Shown one piece after another: positions 15,021 to 21,506 of a stretch of DNA of 21,506 bases (position 1 is the first letter of the stretch; each line of letters opens with the position of its first letter). The stretch is from a virus, in IMG/VR virus record IMGVR_UViG_3300034073_001962, positions 1-21,506 of that record; one strand, given 5' to 3'. A model generated the notes under the pieces. The model saw only the letters and a list, made by a program, of their open reading frames with translations, was not told the origin of the DNA and made no database searches. The position numbers and the translations under genes were made by a program.

Positions 15021-16426
15021 AAAAGTTTCTATTCATACCAATATTATTATGGTGTTCTGTTTGTTACGCTACTCCAGCGATAACGTCAATTAATTTGTCT
15101 CTGTCTGGTACTTTTGACGGAGTAACAAGGGTAATCACTGGTACTGGTTTCGGAACTAAGGCGACTGCGGCACCGATTGTTTTCGATGACTTCGACAGTG
15201 GTTCAGTTAATGCTAATTGGGGATATGATTATAGCCAAGATGACTATCAAACTGTTGTGACTGATGTTAAACATAACGGCGGGTATGCACTAGAGGGTGA
15301 GTACGCCGTTGGTTCTGGTTCATCTGGTTGTTACGCTGGTGCATTTAATAGCTACGCTGGTTCTGGATATAACCAATATTGGTATGTTTCGTTTTGGTTT
15401 AGAAAGAACTTCACCTGGGGAACTGCTGGTGATGTTAAGTTCGGTAATTATAAACTAAATAGGTTTAATAATAATTCAGACTCAACGAATTGCTATGTAG
15501 AATTAGCAGCTGGTGACAACGCCAAACGAACAATAGAGTATGGCTCTGGTACGAAATACTGGTCATTTAATAGAGATAGCAATATACCATCAAATACATG
15601 GGTATTCTTGCAAACATGGTGGAAAGTTGGGGATAATAGTGATGGTGCTATGGGGTTTAGTTGTAATAGTAATGTGGTGTTCAATGAAACTGGTCTAGAT
15701 TTTGGGGCAAGGACAACACTTGATGAGCAGATATATGGTTTTTACAACGCACGAGGGCAAAGCACATTTGCTGGCGAGAAGGTTTGGATTGACGAGATGT
15801 ATGTCGATAAGTCATGGGCAAGGGTAATAATCGGAGACCAACCAGTATATTTAAATTGTACCAAATACGCTATGCAAATACCTTCTGCATGGGCTGACAC
15901 TGAAATTACGGTAACACTTAATCAAGGTAGTTTCACTGGTGCAGAAAATATGTATTTATTCGTAGTAGACTCAACTGGTGCGGTATCAGACGGGTTACTC
16001 ATAACTGGTGATGCTGGTATAGAGGAAGGCGATGACGATAATACACCTCCTAGTATTGGTGGATTTAACCCAAGTAATGGTGCAACTGGTGTGGCAGTTG
16101 ACACCTCAATCGTCTTTGTAGTATCAGACGGGGCATCTGGGATTGACCTTGACTCACTTACATTATCAAATGCAGTATCAGTCAATAACGTATCAATGGT
16201 GTCTGGACTATCAACAACTGGCAATAAGTCATCAGTGACATGCACACTTGATAACGCTGACCTCGGTAACTTCGAGCAAGGTGAAACAGTAACGGTTGGC
16301 GTTAATATAAAGGACTTATCGGAGAACTCAGTTCTTACAACATGGGACTTCACAACGGAAGATAACACATTTCGGCAAAACGCAGAAACAATAACTCTAA
16401 ACGGTCAGACATTGGAGCTAAAATGA
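15017..16426 (+). CDS. Exported multidomain adhesin or lyase-like protein
   Basis: A 469-residue protein with a signal peptide (MKKFLFIPILLWCSVCYA|T). Domain order: an IPT/TIG-like strand region (PAITSINLSLSG then RVITGTGFGTK, ~19-48); a ~210-residue concanavalin-like jelly roll (FDDFDSG..., YWYVSFWFRKNFTWG, TWVFLQTWWKVGDNSDG, KVWIDEMYVDKSWARV, ~55-270) resembling polysaccharide-lyase or LamG-type folds; an acidic linker (EEGDDDN, ~335-341); and a bacterial Ig-like domain (TPPSIGGFNPSNGATGVAVD to VLTTWDFTTED, ~342-450). The combination is typical of secreted polysaccharide-binding or -cleaving proteins. Catalytic residues cannot be identified. It starts in a four-base overlap and ends overlapping the next gene by four bases. 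Confidence 0.75.
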   Translation: MKKFLFIPILLWCSVCYATPAITSINLSLSGTFDGVTRVITGTGFGTKATAAPIVFDDFDSGSVNANWGYDYSQDDYQTVVTDVKHNGGYALEGEYAVGSGSSGCYAGAFNSYAGSGYNQYWYVSFWFRKNFTWGTAGDVKFGNYKLNRFNNNSDSTNCYVELAAGDNAKRTIEYGSGTKYWSFNRDSNIPSNTWVFLQTWWKVGDNSDGAMGFSCNSNVVFNETGLDFGARTTLDEQIYGFYNARGQSTFAGEKVWIDEMYVDKSWARVIIGDQPVYLNCTKYAMQIPSAWADTEITVTLNQGSFTGAENMYLFVVDSTGAVSDGLLITGDAGIEEGDDDNTPPSIGGFNPSNGATGVAVDTSIVFVVSDGASGIDLDSLTLSNAVSVNNVSMVSGLSTTGNKSSVTCTLDNADLGNFEQGETVTVGVNIKDLSENSVLTTWDFTTEDNTFRQNAETITLNGQTLELK

Positions 16427-16890
16427 AAATATCACTAAACACATCAAATACAAGTAAACTAAACCTTAAATCAGAATTAAACACAGATGTATCTGCATTT
16501 CATTTTAAGGTATCGGGATTACCGATTAAGTCAATAGTCTGTCATGACACAAACAAAATCGTTGATTATAACAATGAACATATCGTTGTATATGGGATGA
16601 ACAAGCTGAATGTAATGAATGGTGACTTACTCACTATTGAGTTTGATCTGCCGAACAATTACGGAACATACAATGTAGCTCTCACACCGCTTGATGCAAC
16701 TACGGGACTCGCTGAACGCAGAACGGTTGAGAAAGGTAGTGATGGCATAATCGCCATTACGTTTTCACAAGCTGATTTGGTGGAGGCGGTTTCTACGGTG
16801 GTTACTCGGATAACTACTGGTCTTGATATAAACTATGATGGTCTGTGTGACATCATTGACGTTCAACTTATAGCAAACAATTTGGGGTGA
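16423..16890 (+). CDS. Cohesin-like domain with a dockerin-like half repeat
   Basis: A 155-residue protein without a signal peptide. The N-terminal ~110 residues are beta-rich and resemble a cohesin fold in pattern (VSAFHFKVSGLPIKSI, then HIVVYGMNKLNVMNGDLLTI, then FDLPNNYGTYNVAL). The last 21 residues (from Asp135) match a dockerin F-hand half repeat: calcium ligands in DINYDGLCDIIDVQ, followed by LIANNLG. In cellulosomes dockerins bind cohesins, so the protein may mediate assembly of the exported proteins encoded just upstream. Only one half repeat is visible where dockerins normally have two, which weakens the call. The start is in ATGA overlap with the preceding gene. Confidence 0.6.
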   Translation: MKISLNTSNTSKLNLKSELNTDVSAFHFKVSGLPIKSIVCHDTNKIVDYNNEHIVVYGMNKLNVMNGDLLTIEFDLPNNYGTYNVALTPLDATTGLAERRTVEKGSDGIIAITFSQADLVEAVSTVVTRITTGLDINYDGLCDIIDVQLIANNLG

Positions 16891-16892
16891 TT

Positions 16893-17177
16893 ATGACAGA
16901 CATCGAAAGCAGACTAGCAAGAGTCGAGACCAAGATACTTGACCTTGAGGAACAAAATGTAACATTATGGAGATTACATGATACACACGCAACCGAGTTC
17001 AGAAATGAGATTCGGGCGTTACTTGAGAAGTTAATTGACCGAATGGACATGTTACCTTGTAGGTCTCATATCCAGAAATTCAACAGTTACGATACTCAAT
17101 TCAAGTTAATCTGGGCATTCATTATATCGGTCATTATAGGTGGTATTGTTTTAGGGTTTTGGGTTCATGGGAGGTAA
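16893..17177 (+). CDS. Holin-like, XhlA-type membrane protein
   Basis: A 94-residue protein: an N-terminal amphipathic coiled coil (SRLARVETKILDLEEQNVTL), a hinge with PCRSH, and a single membrane helix at the C-terminus (LIWAFIISVIIGGIVLGFWV). This matches the general plan of XhlA-type lysis proteins. ATG 16893 with GGGG (16884-16887) is preferred to a GTG at 16887 that overlaps the previous stop. It is followed by a small gene and a papain-like hydrolase, making a probable lysis group. A membrane anchor for another process is the alternative. Confidence 0.7.
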   Translation: MTDIESRLARVETKILDLEEQNVTLWRLHDTHATEFRNEIRALLEKLIDRMDMLPCRSHIQKFNSYDTQFKLIWAFIISVIIGGIVLGFWVHGR

Positions 17178-17178
17178 T

Positions 17179-17346
17179 ATGATTGAGAAATTGGTTGATA
17201 AGATTGAGAGTCTGAACGACAAGATAAAGGACAGGGTTGAGAATATCCCACCCGAACGAAAAGCGGCATACGAGAAACTTATCGGTCTAGCGATTGAATA
17301 CGGTCTTAAATATGCGGAGAATGCCTTAAATGAAAAAATCAAGTGA
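17179..17346 (+). CDS. Small helical protein (55 residues)
   Basis: A 55-residue ORF with an ideal SD (GGGAGGT, 17169-17175) just before ATG 17179, one base after the preceding stop. The sequence is charged and helical (KLVDKIESLNDKIKDRVENI, then KLIGLAIEYGLKYAENALNE), with no membrane segment. Its end overlaps the next gene by 17 bases. The position inside the putative lysis group suggests an accessory or regulatory role, but no family is recognised. Confidence 0.7.
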   Translation: MIEKLVDKIESLNDKIKDRVENIPPERKAAYEKLIGLAIEYGLKYAENALNEKIK

Positions 17347-17875
17347 GTTCACTCTAGACATACCCAAGATGGGTTATTTCCTTCTAGTAAAGCATGATAA
17401 AGGTCTAATCGGTGACATGATTAAGGCGGCACAGCTAAAAGAAGGGTTTAATGGCGAACATGCAAGTTTCACACATGTCGAGGTTATGGGTGGTGGGCAA
17501 TGGTCTGTATGCGTTGCGTATCCATCAACATCGGTAATTGACATAACAAAGAGATATAAAGGTCGGAAGGTCAAGATTGTCAAATATAAAGAGTATAGCA
17601 ACGAGCCAACCGATGCGTTATATCATAAGAAATACAAGGTCGCATTTTGGGCGGCATCACATTGTAACCTTAAATATGACTTTAGAGGTGTTGTTGGATT
17701 TGTATTGAATGCGGTCAAACACGCAAAGAACCTATTCTTCTGTTCCGAGAATTGCTTATGGGCATTACAGAAAGAGTTCCCGAATGCGTTAAATCTTGAG
17801 CCAGAGAAATGTATGCCAGCTCATTTTGCTGATCGAAAGAATTTCGTAACTGTGTGGGAAGGTATTATCAACTAA
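17330..17875 (+). CDS. Permuted papain-like (NlpC/P60, YiiX-type) hydrolase
   Basis: A 181-residue protein. Features of the circularly permuted NlpC/P60 superfamily are visible: a His-bearing strand FTHVEVMGGG (His49) precedes the nucleophile region NLFFCSENCLWALQKEF (Cys138), and a MPAHFAD segment follows near 162-168. These enzymes cleave peptide or amide bonds in peptidoglycan or act on lipids. Placed after a holin-like gene, it is a reasonable endolysin candidate, although it has no cell-wall-binding domain or signal peptide. ATG 17330 has no clear SD and overlaps the previous gene, so it may be translationally coupled. An alternative role is cleavage of peptidoglycan during infection. 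Confidence 0.7.
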   Translation: MKKSSEFTLDIPKMGYFLLVKHDKGLIGDMIKAAQLKEGFNGEHASFTHVEVMGGGQWSVCVAYPSTSVIDITKRYKGRKVKIVKYKEYSNEPTDALYHKKYKVAFWAASHCNLKYDFRGVVGFVLNAVKHAKNLFFCSENCLWALQKEFPNALNLEPEKCMPAHFADRKNFVTVWEGIIN

Positions 17876-17888
17876 CCAAAGGAGGGTT

Positions 17889-19505
17889 ATGTTTTTTTCA
17901 ATCATTATTCCATGTGCTAAAAAAGACCAGAGATACATACGGAGATGTTTGCTGTCTTTACAAGATCAAGACTATAACGGGTGGGAGGCTATTGTTGTCT
18001 ACGATGGCTTCGATGGCGGCAATGTTATTGACGATATGAGAATAACATACCTAAAGACCAACATGAAGAAGGGTGCATCCCATGTTAGAAACTACGGCGC
18101 AAAAAAAGCAAAAGGTGACACATTCTTATTCTTCGATGCTGATTGCGTTCTGTTCCCCGGCGTATTAACTCTGATCGCTGACACGTTTGAAAGAAATGAG
18201 TGTGACTTCGTATATGGTGGGTACAGATTCAACCACTCAACACTAAGCGTTTATCCGTCCAGACCATTTGATCCCTATTTACTTAAATGTATGAATTACA
18301 TCTGTACGATGTCCCCAATGAAGAAAGAAGTCTTTGAAAAGGTCGGTGGGTTCAATGAGGACTTACCATACTTTCAAGATTGGGACTTCTGGCTAAGGGC
18401 GGTAAAGAACGGCGCAAAAGGACATTACATAAGGGACTTCTTATTTCAAACTGAGGTTCCAAACGCTAAGTCAATAAGCGGTGGATTAAACTATAAATGG
18501 CGTGAGAAGGTTTTAAGACTTGAGTCATTACATAATCTTCCTAGTATGGATGTGTGCGTCACAACATTGTCGGCTCCGTATCAATCAATCGAAAGAGCAA
18601 AGGCGTTAGGCGCAAGATACTTGGGTAGTCATAACGGATCTAACTTGGTTCAGACTCCAGCCCAATTCAATTTTGGTGCAAGGGCGGTAATAGTCCAGGG
18701 GTTCTTCCCGATGAATGTTGAGGATCACATGGCTCTATTTCCGGAAGGTTGTATAAAGGCTATTAATTGGATTGGGACGGACGTATGGCAACTTCGTAAT
18801 AAGTTCTCACATGAGTCATTAAAGATATTTAAAGAGAGATGGTTAAGTCAGATTGACATCCAGATGTGCAACAGCGAGATATTGCAAGAGGAACTAGCTG
18901 AGATCGGAATAAAGGCGGATGTTGTTTATCAGCCAATAACAGAGAGTATTGATGTTACACCTCTACCTAAGGTGCCTACGGTTTCAGCTTATTTCTCAAA
19001 AGGACACCCACTCCACAACGAATTTTATTATAGAGATTTAGCACAATCAATGCCGGACGTTAATTTTATATTTTTTGGAACCGGATTGAGGGATACCCAA
19101 GAAGGGAATATTCGTTTCATGGGGTGGGTTCCTATTAACGAGGCGGTCAAGATGACGACCTTACATCTTCGTCTAACCGCCCATGACGGTTTTCCTCATA
19201 CTCCAGTTTATATGCTGTTAGGTGGTCGCAGGGTTCTGTGTAATTTCCCGTTGAAGTTCGCCGATTACGTTCCCGATGTTCCGTCTGAGGCATCATGGGA
19301 ATCACTCAAGACTAAGGTTGTTGCCCATATCAGATCTCATTTAGATGGTAAGCTAGACTATAAGGTTGAAGATTGTAGGGATTATTACAACGAACTCTGC
19401 GATCCGATAAAGTATAAGCGGATCGTCATGGAGAAGATCAACAATTTCGGCAAGGAGAAAAAAAGTGAAGAAGCCAAAAATATCGTGTGTCCTTCCAACG
19501 TATAA
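17889..19505 (+). CDS. Two-domain glycosyltransferase (GT2 plus GT-B-like)
   Basis: A 538-residue protein with a strong SD (AAAGGAGGG) before ATG 17889. Residues 1 to ~205 are a GT2 GT-A domain: FFSIIIPCAKKDQ, AIVVYDGFDGG, the metal-binding DAD at 83-85 in LFFDADCVLFPG, and GGFNEDLPYFQDWDFWLRA with an ED and WD pair. Residues ~220-500 look like a second, GT-B-type transferase (FFGTGLRDTQEGNIRFMGWV, HDGFPHTPVYMLLGGRRVL near 431-450). The GT-B catalytic EX7E motif is not intact: His replaces the first Glu and Tyr stands where the second is expected. The fusion could add two sugars in sequence. The 3' end overlaps the next gene by 41 bases. Confidence 0.8.
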   Translation: MFFSIIIPCAKKDQRYIRRCLLSLQDQDYNGWEAIVVYDGFDGGNVIDDMRITYLKTNMKKGASHVRNYGAKKAKGDTFLFFDADCVLFPGVLTLIADTFERNECDFVYGGYRFNHSTLSVYPSRPFDPYLLKCMNYICTMSPMKKEVFEKVGGFNEDLPYFQDWDFWLRAVKNGAKGHYIRDFLFQTEVPNAKSISGGLNYKWREKVLRLESLHNLPSMDVCVTTLSAPYQSIERAKALGARYLGSHNGSNLVQTPAQFNFGARAVIVQGFFPMNVEDHMALFPEGCIKAINWIGTDVWQLRNKFSHESLKIFKERWLSQIDIQMCNSEILQEELAEIGIKADVVYQPITESIDVTPLPKVPTVSAYFSKGHPLHNEFYYRDLAQSMPDVNFIFFGTGLRDTQEGNIRFMGWVPINEAVKMTTLHLRLTAHDGFPHTPVYMLLGGRRVLCNFPLKFADYVPDVPSEASWESLKTKVVAHIRSHLDGKLDYKVEDCRDYYNELCDPIKYKRIVMEKINNFGKEKKSEEAKNIVCPSNV

Positions 19506-20166
19506 TAACGCCGCCTTCTTGCCGAGGACGTTAGACAGCCTTGTTAAGCAGACATTAAAAGACATTGAGATAATCGTTGTTGATGATTGTTCTGACGACT
19601 CAACAAAGCAAGTGCTTACGTTCTACAAGAAGAAATACAAGAACATAAAGACATCTTATATGGATAACCGAAGGGGTGCGGCAGTATGCAGGAACTTCGG
19701 CAATATGATTGCTAAGGCTGATTTGATTATGGTCTGCGACTCTGGTGATGTGAACCATCTTGATCGCGCAAAGAACGCATACTATTTCTTTAAGAAATAC
19801 CCGGACGTTGATATATATTCAACTGCTTGTATTGAGACGAACGCTATTGACGAACACATTGACTTACATTATCCGAGAGTATTTAGTGACAAAGAGAAAC
19901 CGAGTCTGTTTCATCCAACGGTCACATACCGTAAAGAAGTAACGGACAAGATTAAGTATCGGGAAGGTAATCTGGCAACCGATCAATACGAGGCGTTCTT
20001 CATCGAGGCGTTTAGATGTGGGTTCAAGTTTTGGCACACAACAGACGGATTCGTTAAGAAGCTACGGCAGGATGTATCGGTTGAACGCGCAAAGCAAAGA
20101 GTAGAGCAGAGGAAGAAGAACTTTAAGGAGTTCGGTATTGAAACGGATAATGACAATAGGGTGTAG
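19465..20166 (+). CDS. GT2 glycosyltransferase, paralogue of the 5541 gene
   Basis: A 233-residue protein starting at GTG 19465 with SD AAGGAGA (19452-19458), giving MKKP as in its paralogue at 5541. It shows ISCVLPTYNNAAFLPRTLDS, IIVVDDCSDDST (DD at 40-41), a CDSGD metal site at Asp92/Asp95, and the shared distal block HPTVTYRKEVTDKIKYR...TDQYEAFFIEA (~150-181). The similarity indicates an old duplication within this phage or acquisition of two related enzymes. Its Lys/Arg-rich C-terminus differs from the paralogue. It sits in the right-hand glycan cassette, overlapping both neighbours. Confidence 0.83.
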   Translation: MKKPKISCVLPTYNNAAFLPRTLDSLVKQTLKDIEIIVVDDCSDDSTKQVLTFYKKKYKNIKTSYMDNRRGAAVCRNFGNMIAKADLIMVCDSGDVNHLDRAKNAYYFFKKYPDVDIYSTACIETNAIDEHIDLHYPRVFSDKEKPSLFHPTVTYRKEVTDKIKYREGNLATDQYEAFFIEAFRCGFKFWHTTDGFVKKLRQDVSVERAKQRVEQRKKNFKEFGIETDNDNRV

Positions 20167-20671
20167 TTGGACTGACAAATATCCAGACTACATTACGTCA
20201 GCGTATGTTGATAAAAGAAGTTATCACGGTAAAGGTTTATGGTTCATTGAAAACAAATTGAATGAAATTGATACGAGACGATACGATAAGATTATCGTTC
20301 AGCTACCGACTCCGATCAGATTTAGGGCGTCAATATCAGACACAGAGGATTCAATTAAAGAATTTAAACTGTCAATGATGGGCGACGATAAACTGCTTCG
20401 TGCGTATGAACGGAAGATTTTAGACATTAGCCAGGACAGCAGGGTTGTATTTCTTCTGTACAATACGGGCGGTTATCCGTTCAGACATCCGTACGATTTT
20501 GGCGCACAAGCAGAAGAACAAGTCATACTGTATATGGAGAAAAACGGTATACAGCACATAAAAGTTATATTGGAGGGGTTACATGGATTCACAAAAAGTT
20601 ACAACGACTTCCACCCTAACGAAGCGGCTGACAAAATTTGCGCTAAAATTGTTGAAAATAATATTCTATAA
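20138..20671 (+). CDS. SGNH/GDSL-like hydrolase
   Basis: A 177-residue protein. TTG 20138 is favoured because AAGGAG lies at 20126-20131 region upstream and the product begins MKRIMTIGCSWTDK; ATG 20150 (MTIGCSWT) has no SD. GCSWT supplies the block-I nucleophile Ser10, and a C-terminal NDFHPNEAADKI supplies the Asp157/His159 pair expected in block V. A central RVVFLLYNTGGYPF strand may be another conserved block. Members hydrolyse esters, often O-acetyl groups on sugars, which fits the neighbouring glycan enzymes. The short length and missing middle motifs make substrate prediction impossible; some phage proteins with GCSWT starts have no known activity. Confidence 0.6.
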   Translation: MKRIMTIGCSWTDKYPDYITSAYVDKRSYHGKGLWFIENKLNEIDTRRYDKIIVQLPTPIRFRASISDTEDSIKEFKLSMMGDDKLLRAYERKILDISQDSRVVFLLYNTGGYPFRHPYDFGAQAEEQVILYMEKNGIQHIKVILEGLHGFTKSYNDFHPNEAADKICAKIVENNIL

Positions 20672-20685
20672 GGAACAGAAGCAGA

Positions 20686-20718
20686 GGGAATTATCAGATT
20701 ATAATTACCCGCTTTTTT
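20686..20718 (+). terminator. Intrinsic terminator
   Basis: GGGAATTAT (20686-20694) pairs with ATAATTACCC (20701-20710, one bulged A at 20707) around a six-base loop CAGATT, followed after GC by six T (20713-20718). This is the only textbook Rho-independent terminator in the window. It ends the transcript carrying the SGNH-like gene and abuts the next ATG at 20722. Confidence 0.75.
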
Positions 20719-20721
20719 GAT

Positions 20722-21339
20722 ATGAAATATATATACATAAGAAATGACGATGTTTACAAGGTTGATGACAAATTAAAGGCGTTCTTTGAAACGCTTGACG
20801 GTTTGCCGGTTTCAAATGCAGTAATACCGATTAAGGTGACAACTGAATGTATTAAGTTCTTATCCGATAATAAGGCTGATGTAATACAACACGGTAGTAT
20901 ACACAAAAAAGGTAAGGACAATATCAGAGATGGCGCAACGATGATGAACGAACGCTTTGATGATTGGACAATGGTATATGCACCACCCTGGCATGAGATA
21001 AGCGACCTCGATATGATAATGCTTAATTCAATGGGGTATGACGGTATATCATCCGACGTAGATGCTAATAGGGTTATTGATGAATATAAACTCGATCTGT
21101 TTAGTTTCCCAATAAATATTGAGTTGCGTAAGGGTGCGTTCCTCAGAGAAAACTATACTAATATAGAGGGACTAATAGATGAATACATTGAAAACCATGA
21201 CGTTATTGGAATACTTATCCATCACAATTATATTGACGATTTCGCTTATTTTAATGACTTTGTTAAGTTCATAAAAAACAGGAAAGGTGCGGACGTTCTT
21301 AGTTTTCGTGATGCGATAGAGGGCAATTATGAGGATTAA
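20722..21339 (+). CDS. NodB-type polysaccharide deacetylase-like protein
   Basis: A 205-residue protein with the order of motifs of carbohydrate esterase family 4: RNDDV with Asp9/Asp10, QHGSIHK with metal-binding His57 and His61, a YAPPWHE loop near 87-92 in place of the usual RxPxG motif, and GILIHHNY with the late catalytic His (167/168). Such enzymes remove N-acetyl groups from chitin-like, peptidoglycan or surface polysaccharides. The ATG begins four bases after the terminator T-run, and no SD is present, so how it is translated is unclear; a promoter within or beyond the hairpin region is not evident. The stop overlaps the next gene by 11 bases. Confidence 0.75.
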   Translation: MKYIYIRNDDVYKVDDKLKAFFETLDGLPVSNAVIPIKVTTECIKFLSDNKADVIQHGSIHKKGKDNIRDGATMMNERFDDWTMVYAPPWHEISDLDMIMLNSMGYDGISSDVDANRVIDEYKLDLFSFPINIELRKGAFLRENYTNIEGLIDEYIENHDVIGILIHHNYIDDFAYFNDFVKFIKNRKGADVLSFRDAIEGNYED

Positions 21340-21506
21340 TATTGTCGAGGTTGAAAAAGAGTCAAGCGGTATAAATATGTGGTCGCGTGAAATGATGAAA
21401 CGGCTACCGGCTGACTACGAAATAAAGATTTCAAAGGATTACGCAGAACCAGAAGGATGCGACCTGGTGTATTTTAATTTCTACCGAAGGGTTAAAGAAG
21501 TTCCAA
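21329..21506 (+). CDS. Partial gene, probable glycosyltransferase N-terminus
   Basis: The first 59 codons of an ORF that runs off the right edge, starting at ATG 21329 and overlapping the deacetylase stop by 11 bases. The visible part (MRINIVEVEKESSGINMWS, then EIKISKDYAEPEGCDLVYFN) resembles the N-terminal Rossmann half of GT-B glycosyltransferases, with a SSGINMW segment where acceptor-binding glycines usually lie. The context of surrounding glycan enzymes supports this, but too little is present for a firm call. Confidence 0.45.
   Translation, partial: MRINIVEVEKESSGINMWSREMMKRLPADYEIKISKDYAEPEGCDLVYFNFYRRVKEVP

Overview
The window reads as one strand of a bacteriophage (or prophage) late region. 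Every convincing gene is on the + strand, genes are packed with 4-base ATGA overlaps and strong Shine-Dalgarno (SD) sites, and the order is terminase, portal, scaffold, major capsid, fibres, lysis, glycan enzymes. The N4-gp56-type capsid and large portal would fit a podovirus-like head, but no tail tube, tape measure or tail assembly gene is visible. Gram-negative-style Sec signal peptides on the fibre genes suggest a host with an outer membrane; the host itself cannot be identified from the sequence.

Layout. 1-485: non-coding leader with a ~30-base-period array of degenerate direct repeats (89-225) and two promoter-like sites. 513-1365: small genes, ending in a candidate small terminase. 1313-2868: large terminase carried as two separate ORFs (ATPase, then nuclease). 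2886-2914: internal promoter. 2937-5560: small protein, portal and two small proteins. 5541-6299: a glycosyltransferase inside the head module. 6251-6988: scaffold-like protein. 7003-8690: major capsid gene interrupted by a 617-nt group I intron (7999-8615) encoding an HNH endonuclease. 8705-8728: stem-loop. 8745-10266: glycosyltransferase-like protein, coiled-coil protein and small beta-rich protein. 10226-16426: five consecutive genes that all begin with a Sec signal peptide and encode fibre, adhesin or carbohydrate-binding-like proteins. 16423-16890: cohesin-like/dockerin-like protein. 16893-17875: holin-like protein, small helical protein and permuted papain-like hydrolase (probable lysis module). 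17889-21506: glycan cassette with a two-domain glycosyltransferase, a second copy of the head-module glycosyltransferase, an SGNH-like hydrolase, a terminator, a NodB-type deacetylase and the start of another glycosyltransferase-like gene.

The best-supported discovery is the group I intron. P1, P3, P4, P5, P6a, P7, P8, P9 and P10 can all be paired by eye, and the predicted splice joins Gly332 to a 24-codon exon that restores a family-like capsid C-terminus. The most unusual biology is the run of five signal-peptide-bearing fibre-like proteins next to several glycan-modifying enzymes. It suggests that this phage exports a set of surface or extracellular proteins, or that these fibres are handled outside the cytoplasm.
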